From the NCBI GenBank assembly GCA_964569315.1, contig CAZMUZ010000184.1:1-5198 (forward strand): 5,198 nucleotides of DNA, in the 5' to 3' direction. Made by a program: the position numbers and the translations under genes. This document shows, in pieces, positions 1-4,407 of the stretch; position 1 is the stretch's first letter, and every line of letters begins with the position of its first letter. The stretch is from CADEFF01 sp964569315. Its GTDB lineage: Bacteria > Pseudomonadota > Alphaproteobacteria > Dongiales > Dongiaceae. The notes beneath the pieces are model-generated. The model had not been told where the DNA came from and ran no database searches. It was given only the letters and a program-made list of their open reading frames with translations.

Positions 1-492
1 CTCGGCTTCCTGCCGGGCGATCTGCGCGAGAAGGTCGATCCCTATCTCCGGCCGCTCTACGACGCGCTCTACGACATGATGCCGGCGGACCAGGTGGTGA
101 AGCGGCTCTCCAACGGGGAGATCGAGATCGCGCCGCTCGCCTTCATGCGCGGCCGCACGCTCGCCAACAGCTTCGTGATCCTCGACGAGGCGCAGAACAC
201 CACGCCGGTGCAGATGAAGATGTTCCTGACCCGCCTCGGCGACGGATCGCGCATGGCGGTCACCGGCGACCTGTCGCAGATCGATCTGCCGCCGGGCCAG
301 CGCTCGGGGCTGCAGGACGCGGTGGACACGCTCGCAAAGGTTGAGGGCGTCGCGTTCGTGCGCTTCACCGACGCCGACGTGGTGCGTCACCCGCTGGTGA
401 GCCGCATCGTGCGCGCCTATGACGCCGAGCAGGCGAAGGGGGACGCCCAGCAGGCCAAAGGGGCGCCCGCGGCGCCGAAATCCGGACGGTGA
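1..492 (+). CDS. phoH: PhoH-family ATPase (YbeZ-type), C-terminal part; 5' end outside window
   Basis: This is an open frame from the first base to TGA at 490-492, 163 residues of the C-terminal half of a PhoH/YbeZ protein, a cytoplasmic P-loop NTPase related to the helicase core. The sequence enters at LGFLPGDLREKVDPYLRPLYDAL, a hallmark PhoH stretch. It continues through EIAPLAFMRGRTL, the Walker B motif ILDEAQN (178-198) and the TGDLSQIDLP motif (262-291), and ends at VRHPLVSRIVRAYD. Walker A must lie upstream and cannot be checked. The first in-frame ATG here (76) is internal, not the start. The last 20 or so residues are a low-complexity Gln/Ala/Lys/Gly/Pro tail. The stop overlaps the GTG start of ybeY (GTGA). 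PhoH/YbeZ is known to work with YbeY in RNA metabolism. The older phosphate-starvation label is not supported by anything visible here. The identity is very secure. Confidence 0.97.
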   Translation, partial: LGFLPGDLREKVDPYLRPLYDALYDMMPADQVVKRLSNGEIEIAPLAFMRGRTLANSFVILDEAQNTTPVQMKMFLTRLGDGSRMAVTGDLSQIDLPPGQRSGLQDAVDTLAKVEGVAFVRFTDADVVRHPLVSRIVRAYDAEQAKGDAQQAKGAPAAPKSGR

Positions 493-1106
493 ACGCGCGC
501 GACCGATCGCGGGCCGGCCGCGCGGCCGCCGATGCCCGCTCGTCCGCGCCGCGCCGCCCGCTTCCCGCGAAAAAGCGCCCCGCCGGCAAGCCTCGTGCGG
601 CGAACGGCATAAGCCTGACGGTGAGCGTGCTCGATCGTGGCTGGACGCAGCGCCTGCCCGAGGCCGGGCGCCTCGCGCGGCGCGCCGCGCGTTCGGCGCT
701 GAAGGGCGCCGGCCGCACCGCAGGAAGGGGCGAGATCGGGCTGGTGTTCGGCGACGATGCGCTGCTGCGCCGGCTGAACCGGACATACCGGGGAATCGAC
801 AAGCCGACGAATGTGCTATCCTTCGCGGGCGAGCCGCGGACGCCCTCGGGAGAGGCGGGCAGCCTCGGCGAGGTGATCCTCGCCCGTCAGACGCTCGTCG
901 GCGAGGCCCGCGCCCAGCGCAAGCCGGTCGCCGATCACCTCACCCATCTCGTCGTGCATGGCGTGCTGCATCTCTTGGGATATGACCACGAAACCGACGC
1001 CGAGGCGGAACGCATGGAGCGGCTCGAGACCGCGATCCTGGCGCGGCTCGGCATCGCCGATCCCTATGCCGCGCCGCCGCGCCGCCGCATGACCCGCCGA
1101 ACATGA
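489..1106 (+). CDS. ybeY: Endoribonuclease YbeY (rRNA maturation factor), with N-terminal extension
   Basis: YbeY is a cytoplasmic metal-dependent endoribonuclease involved in 16S rRNA 3'-end maturation and 70S ribosome quality control. The UPF0054 signature HGVLHLLGYDH is present, giving the zinc-binding histidines H157, H161 and H167 in HxxxHxxxxxH spacing. The conserved DKPTNVLSF segment lies at about residues 104-112 and GEVILA follows it. The GTG start overlaps the phoH stop, giving 205 residues against roughly 155-170 for typical members. The family core begins near ISLTVSVLDRG (residue 41), so about 40 residues are extra. They are rich in Arg, Ala and Pro with net charge near +10 and look disordered. 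No in-frame ATG lies between 489 and the core. In-frame GTG codons at 621 and 627 would cut into the first strand, so GTG 489 is preferred. No clear Shine-Dalgarno precedes it and coupling to phoH is likely. The stop overlaps the corC start (ATGA). Confidence 0.95.
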   Translation: MNARDRSRAGRAAADARSSAPRRPLPAKKRPAGKPRAANGISLTVSVLDRGWTQRLPEAGRLARRAARSALKGAGRTAGRGEIGLVFGDDALLRRLNRTYRGIDKPTNVLSFAGEPRTPSGEAGSLGEVILARQTLVGEARAQRKPVADHLTHLVVHGVLHLLGYDHETDAEAERMERLETAILARLGIADPYAAPPRRRMTRRT

Positions 1107-2017
1107 GCGAGACGGTACCCAAGCCCGGGCCGGCCGACGGTCCGGACGACGAATCCTCCGGCTTTGCGGTCATCCGCAACTGGCTGCGCTGGCGCCGCCG
1201 GCACCGCAAGCCGGAAACCGCGCTCCGCGACGCGATCGAGGAGCTGATCGAGGAGACCGAGAACGACACCGAGGCGGAGCCCGCGCGGAGCGACGAGGGC
1301 AGCCTGCTGCTCAACATCCTCAAGCTGCGCGATCTCACGGCCGAGGACATCAAGGTGCCCCGCGCCGACGTGCTCGCGATCTCGCTCGACGTCAAGCTCG
1401 ACGAGCTCGTGAAGACGATGGTCACCGAAGGCCATTCGCGCATGCCGATCTACCGCGAGACGCTGGACGACGTGGTGGGCATGGTCCATGTGAAGGACGC
1501 GCTCGCCTGCCTCGCCGGCGAACGGCCCTTCGACCTGATGCAGATCCGCCGCGAGGTCCTCTTCATCGCGCCCTCCATGCCGGTGCTCGATCTGCTGTTG
1601 GAGATGCGGCTGAAACGCGTGCATATGGCGCTCGTGGTGGACGAGTTCGGCGGCATCGACGGCCTCGTCACCATCGAGGACGTGGTGGAGGAGATCGTCG
1701 GCGAGATCGACGATGAATATGACGAGACCGAAGGGCCGCGGCTGGTCGAGCGGCCGGACGGCACGCTCGTCGCGGATGCCCGCGCGACCATCGAGGAATT
1801 CGAGGAGAAGATCGGCCCGGTCCTGACCGATGCCGAGCGCAAGGAGGACGTCGATACGCTCGCCGGCCTCGTCTTCGCGATCGCCGGCCGGGTGCCGGCG
1901 CGCGGCGAGCTCATCGCGCACCCCTCCGGTATCGCCTTCGAGGTGCTCGACGCCGATCCGCGCCGCATCAAGCGGCTCAAGATCCACAACATCCCGCCTC
2001 CCCGCGATGCCGCCTAG
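1103..2017 (+). CDS. CorC/YbeX-type CBS-domain protein (HlyC/CorC family)
   Basis: The protein has 304 residues. An N-terminal stretch (1-80) contains a basic patch RWRRRHRK and an acidic helix (45-66). CBS domain 1 spans about 84-140 (VPRADVLAI, HSRMPIYRE, GMVHVKDAL). CBS domain 2 spans about 151-207 (MALVVDEFGGIDGLVTIEDVVEEIVGEI). A C-terminal CorC_HlyC/transporter-associated domain spans about 215-298. There is no DUF21 membrane region, so this is the soluble YbeX/CorC/TlyC subtype. CBS pairs bind adenine nucleotides. Family members are linked to Mg2+/Co2+ efflux via CorA and, for YbeX next to YbeY, to ribosome metabolism. The old haemolysin label (TlyC, HlyC) is misleading. ATG 1103 overlaps the ybeY TGA. 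There is no recognisable Shine-Dalgarno, which suggests coupled translation. The gene overlaps the lnt start by 11 bases. The family call is secure and the exact biochemical role is not. Confidence 0.94.
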   Translation: MSETVPKPGPADGPDDESSGFAVIRNWLRWRRRHRKPETALRDAIEELIEETENDTEAEPARSDEGSLLLNILKLRDLTAEDIKVPRADVLAISLDVKLDELVKTMVTEGHSRMPIYRETLDDVVGMVHVKDALACLAGERPFDLMQIRREVLFIAPSMPVLDLLLEMRLKRVHMALVVDEFGGIDGLVTIEDVVEEIVGEIDDEYDETEGPRLVERPDGTLVADARATIEEFEEKIGPVLTDAERKEDVDTLAGLVFAIAGRVPARGELIAHPSGIAFEVLDADPRRIKRLKIHNIPPPRDAA

Positions 2018-3626
2018 GCCGGCGGACGCGTCCGCAACGACACCCTGGCCGCGCCTCGGCCGTCTCGTCGAATCCTTGCAGAAGCTCGCGGGCTGGCGGC
2101 GTTGGCTCGCCGCCTTTCTGCTGGGCGCGGCGGGCGCGCTCGCCCTGCCGCCCTTCCATCTCGTGCCGCTGCTGATCCCCATGCTGGCGGCGCTGGTGTG
2201 GTGGATCGACGCGGCGCCAAGGCGCCGAAGCGCCTTCGCCGCCGGCTGGTGGATCGGCTTCGGCCATTTCTCCGCGGGCTTCTACTGGATCGCGAACGCG
2301 CTGCTGGTGGATCCGGTGCGTTTCGGCTGGATGATCCCGCCGGTGGTGGGCGGGCTCGCTGCCGGCATGGCGCTCTTCATCGGCCTCGCCGCGCTGCTTA
2401 CCCGTGCGGTGCCGATGCGCGGGCCCGCGCGCGTGCTCATCCTGGCGCTCGCCTGGGTGCTTTGCGAATGGGTGCGCGGCTGGTTCCTCACCGGGTTTCC
2501 CTGGAACCTGCTCGGCTATGTCTGGATGTTCTCCGACGCGCTGATCCAGCCGGCCGCCTATGTCGGCGTCTGGGGCCTCAGCCTGCTCAGCGTGGTGGCG
2601 CTCGCCATGCCGGCGATCCTCGGATTGCCCGGCCCGGCGCGCCGGGGATGGATCACCGCGGTCGCGGCGCTGCTGCTGCCGGGGCTGGCCTGGCTCGGCG
2701 GGCTCGCGCGGCTCGCCGAGGCGGGCGACGCCGCGTCGGGGCTTCGGCTTCGCATCGTGCAGCCGGCCATCGAGCAGACCCTCAAGAACGATCCGAACGC
2801 ACGCATCCGCAATCTCGAGCTCCTCGAAGACCTCACGCGCCGGCCCGGCGACGATGGGCCGCCGCCGCTCGTGATCTGGCCGGAAGCGGCGGTGCCGTTC
2901 CTGATCGAGCGCGATCCGCCGTTGCGCCGGCGCCTCGGTGCGCTGCTGCCGCCGGGCGGCCATCTCATCACCGGCGCGCCGCGCGCCGAGCCGGCGGAGG
3001 GCGATCTCGCGCAGATCTGGAACAGCCTCTCCGTGCTCGACGGCAGCGGCGCGATCCTCGCAACCTTCGACAAGTTCCATCTGGTGCCGCTCGGCGAGTA
3101 TGTGCCGCTGCGCGAGGTCTTCCCGTTCCTTTCCAAGGTGACGCCGGGGGCCATGGATTTCTCCGCCGGCCCCGGCCCGCGCACCGTGCGGGTTCCCGGA
3201 CTGCCGCCCTTCGGGCCGCTCATCTGCTACGAGGTGATTTTCCCGCATGCGATCGTCGAAGAGGCGGATCGTCCTGACTGGCTGGTCAATTTGACGAACG
3301 ATGGATGGTTCGGCGCGAGCACCGGTCCCTATCAGCATTTCGCGAGCGCTCGCATGCGCGCGGTCGAGGAAGGATTGCCGCTCGTCCGCGCTGCGAATTC
3401 GGGAATCTCCGGCGTGATCGATCCCTATGGGCGGGTGATCGCGAGCCTCGCGCTCGGCGAACGCGGTGCCCTCGATGCGGAATTGCCTTTGCCGATTCCG
3501 CAAACGCTCTTTGCGCGATTCGGCGGATGGAACTGTTTCGCGCTGGGATTGTTGATCCTCGGGATCGCACCCGCTCTTCATCCGCGAAACTGGAGCGGGC
3601 GGTCAGGGTCTGCACTAGGACAATAA
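2007..3626 (+). CDS. lnt: Apolipoprotein N-acyltransferase Lnt
   Basis: Lnt is an inner-membrane enzyme that transfers an acyl chain from phospholipid to the N-terminal cysteine of apolipoproteins, the last step of lipoprotein maturation before Lol sorting. The protein has 539 residues (E. coli has 512). Hydrophobic segments lie near 33-48, 51-67, 76-100, 108-131, 141-160, 181-205 and 213-234. A periplasmic nitrilase-type domain spans about 246-490 and a closing membrane helix lies near 507-523. The catalytic triad is visible as E293 (WPEA), K356 (FDKFHLVPLGEYVPL) and C407 (ICYE). E364, Y408 and E409 match other residues reported as essential in E. coli. N261 stands where E. coli has W237. 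Start ATG 2007 lies inside the corC 3' end with no Shine-Dalgarno. The frame stays open back to an ATG at 1830, but that would run a further 59 codons through corC. TTG 2076 is a weaker alternative. The rhizobial homologue is ActA, needed for acid tolerance. Confidence 0.97.
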   Translation: MPPRPADASATTPWPRLGRLVESLQKLAGWRRWLAAFLLGAAGALALPPFHLVPLLIPMLAALVWWIDAAPRRRSAFAAGWWIGFGHFSAGFYWIANALLVDPVRFGWMIPPVVGGLAAGMALFIGLAALLTRAVPMRGPARVLILALAWVLCEWVRGWFLTGFPWNLLGYVWMFSDALIQPAAYVGVWGLSLLSVVALAMPAILGLPGPARRGWITAVAALLLPGLAWLGGLARLAEAGDAASGLRLRIVQPAIEQTLKNDPNARIRNLELLEDLTRRPGDDGPPPLVIWPEAAVPFLIERDPPLRRRLGALLPPGGHLITGAPRAEPAEGDLAQIWNSLSVLDGSGAILATFDKFHLVPLGEYVPLREVFPFLSKVTPGAMDFSAGPGPRTVRVPGLPPFGPLICYEVIFPHAIVEEADRPDWLVNLTNDGWFGASTGPYQHFASARMRAVEEGLPLVRAANSGISGVIDPYGRVIASLALGERGALDAELPLPIPQTLFARFGGWNCFALGLLILGIAPALHPRNWSGRSGSALGQ

Positions 3627-3640
3627 AACGAGAGTTCGCG

Positions 3641-3669
3641 TTGACTGCGGCGAGGGGCGGGTCTAACTG
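3641..3669 (+). promoter_or_regulatory. Probable sigma-70-type promoter for the XRE regulator gene
   Basis: TTGACT (3641-3646) is followed after 16-17 bases by CTAACT/TAACTG (3663-3669). The -35 is near-consensus and the -10 is moderate, which is usual for alphaproteobacteria. It sits just after the lnt stop in noticeably less GC-rich DNA and would start transcription near 3675, about 65 bases before the regulator's ATG. No terminator separates it from lnt, so read-through from the upstream operon is also possible. This is pattern-based only. Confidence 0.5.
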
Positions 3670-3729
3670 TTCGATTTGTCGGACGCAGCGAAGGCGCCGT
3701 CCACCCGTTGAAACGTCGGCCAATAGTTG

Positions 3730-3735
3730 AAAGGA
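3730..3735 (+). promoter_or_regulatory. Ribosome-binding site of the XRE regulator gene
   Basis: AAAGGA lies six bases before ATG 3742 and decides the start. The upstream in-frame TTG at 3727 would place this sequence inside the coding region and has no ribosome-binding site of its own. This is a clear Shine-Dalgarno, unlike the three coupled genes before it. Confidence 0.75.
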
Positions 3736-3741
3736 ACCCCT

Positions 3742-4212
3742 ATGCCGCGAGGCCGGAAATCGTCCGGGCGTATGGCGAGTCTCGGATTTCCGAATCCGAT
3801 CGACGTTCATGTCGGCCAGCGCATTCGCCAGCGCCGCACCTTGCTCGGCATGAGCCAGGAGAAGCTCGGCGAAGCCATAGGCCTCACCTTCCAGCAGGTG
3901 CAGAAGTACGAGCGCGGCGCCAATCGCGTCGGCTCCTCGCGACTGTTCGATCTGGCGCGCGTGCTCGACGTGCCCGTCACCTATTTCTTCGACGAGATGT
4001 CGACCAGCACGGCGTCGAAATCGCCGTCGCGGCTGCGCGGTCTCGCCGAGCCGAAGCCGGAACCGTTCGAGCCGGATCCGCTCGCGAAGCGCGAAACCCT
4101 CGAGCTGGTGCGCGCCTACTACCGCATCCCCGATCCGCAGGCGAGGAAGCGGCTCTTCGAGCTCACCAAGGCGCTCGGCCGCACGGTCCGCAAGCGGCGC
4201 GCTTCCGCTTGA
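3742..4212 (+). CDS. XRE/Cro-CI-type helix-turn-helix transcriptional regulator (PhrR-like)
   Basis: The protein has 156 residues. The basic N-terminus (MPRGRKSSGR) is followed by a HTH_XRE domain at about 24-83. That domain contains IRQRRTLLGMSQEKLGEAIG, then the recognition region TFQQVQKYERGANRVG, then LARVLDVPVTYFF. A Pro/Glu/Ser-rich linker (87-113) leads to a C-terminal helix, LELVRAYYRIPDPQARKRLFEL (120-141), common in alphaproteobacterial members and probably used for oligomerisation. The protein ends in a basic RTVRKRRASA tail. There is no sensor or enzyme domain. Its position between lnt and metK matches phrR of Sinorhizobium, a low-pH-inducible gene next to actA (lnt). I infer orthology from order and domain content, not from an alignment. 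It has its own promoter and ribosome-binding site. Autoregulation is usual in this family, but no operator is proven. Target genes are unknown. Confidence 0.93.
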   Translation: MPRGRKSSGRMASLGFPNPIDVHVGQRIRQRRTLLGMSQEKLGEAIGLTFQQVQKYERGANRVGSSRLFDLARVLDVPVTYFFDEMSTSTASKSPSRLRGLAEPKPEPFEPDPLAKRETLELVRAYYRIPDPQARKRLFELTKALGRTVRKRRASA

Positions 4213-4255
4213 GTTTGCGCCGGGTTTCCGCGACGCCGCAGTCCGCCGATAGGGC

Positions 4256-4285
4256 TTGACCGGCGCGCGCCGGTTGCAACATCAT
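4256..4285 (+). promoter_or_regulatory. Possible metK promoter
   Basis: TTGACC (4256-4261) and CATCAT (4280-4285) are separated by 18 bases. The -35 is good and the -10 poor. It lies 44 bases after the regulator's stop. A start of transcription near 4292 would leave a leader of about 115 bases. The spacer is almost wholly a GC palindrome. If this promoter is used, the transcript would begin inside the 5' strand of the predicted pseudoknot at 4289-4313, so the two predictions compete. metK might instead be transcribed with the regulator gene. Confidence 0.35.
4259..4274. repeat. Perfect 16-bp palindrome in the regulator-metK gap
   Basis: ACCGGCGCGCGCCGGT is exactly self-complementary and begins inside the possible -35 of metK. 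As DNA it could be an operator. As RNA it folds to a six-pair stem with a GCGC loop, but it is followed by TTGCAACATC rather than a U-run, so it is a poor intrinsic terminator. The palindrome is certain; its function is not known. Confidence 0.9.
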
Positions 4286-4288
4286 CCG

Positions 4289-4313
4289 GCCCTTTCCGGC
4301 AGGGCAAAGCCGG
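4289..4313 (+). promoter_or_regulatory. Candidate H-type pseudoknot in the metK leader
   Basis: Stem 1 pairs GCCCT (4289-4293) with AGGGC (4301-4305). Its loop contains CCGGC (4296-4300), which pairs with GCCGG (4309-4313). The connecting loops are TT and AAA. This is the topology of small pseudoknot riboswitches, including SAM-II and SAM/SAH classes, but the conserved core bases of those classes are not recognisable. The tract 4290-4297 is also complementary to the metK ribosome-binding region (4395-4404). GC-rich DNA makes chance pairing common, so this stays a candidate. Confidence 0.25.
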
Positions 4314-4394
4314 CCTCGAGGCGCGGATGCGGCCTCGCGCGGGGCCGACCGCGCTCGCCGCCGCCCGGCAACATTCGCCAGTCTCCGTTGAGTT

Positions 4395-4400
4395 GAAGGG
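4395..4400 (+). promoter_or_regulatory. Ribosome-binding site of metK
   Basis: GAAGGG ends seven bases before TTG 4408 and supports that codon as the start. An in-frame TTG at 4393 overlaps this site and has no Shine-Dalgarno of its own. Starting at 4408 gives MRKGTYLFTSESVSEGHPDK, which matches the usual MetK N-terminus in length. Confidence 0.7.
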
Positions 4401-4407
4401 AAAGATC

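Noticed and set aside
1064..2182. Open frame on the - strand opposite corC (372 codons)
   Set aside because: The His/Asp/Leu-rich repetitive composition is typical of the antisense of a high-GC gene. It crosses three real genes.
2102..3277. Second + strand frame of 391 codons inside lnt
   Set aside because: It is an Arg/Ala-rich frame-shifted reading of lnt; the true frame carries the membrane helices and catalytic triad.
1977..3581. Long open frame on the - strand opposite lnt (534 codons)
   Set aside because: Its product is rich in Arg, Glu, His and Gln with no recognisable domain. It is the expected shadow of a GC-rich gene, and the + strand codes for a complete Lnt.
4259..4280. Intrinsic terminator after the regulator gene
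   Set aside because: The hairpin is strong but is followed by TTGCAACATC with no run of T.
4213..4407. A known SAM-II or SAM/SAH riboswitch before metK
   Set aside because: The conserved core bases of these classes could not be found by eye. Only a generic pseudoknot-like fold is present, so it is kept as a candidate and not named. An Infernal search would settle it.
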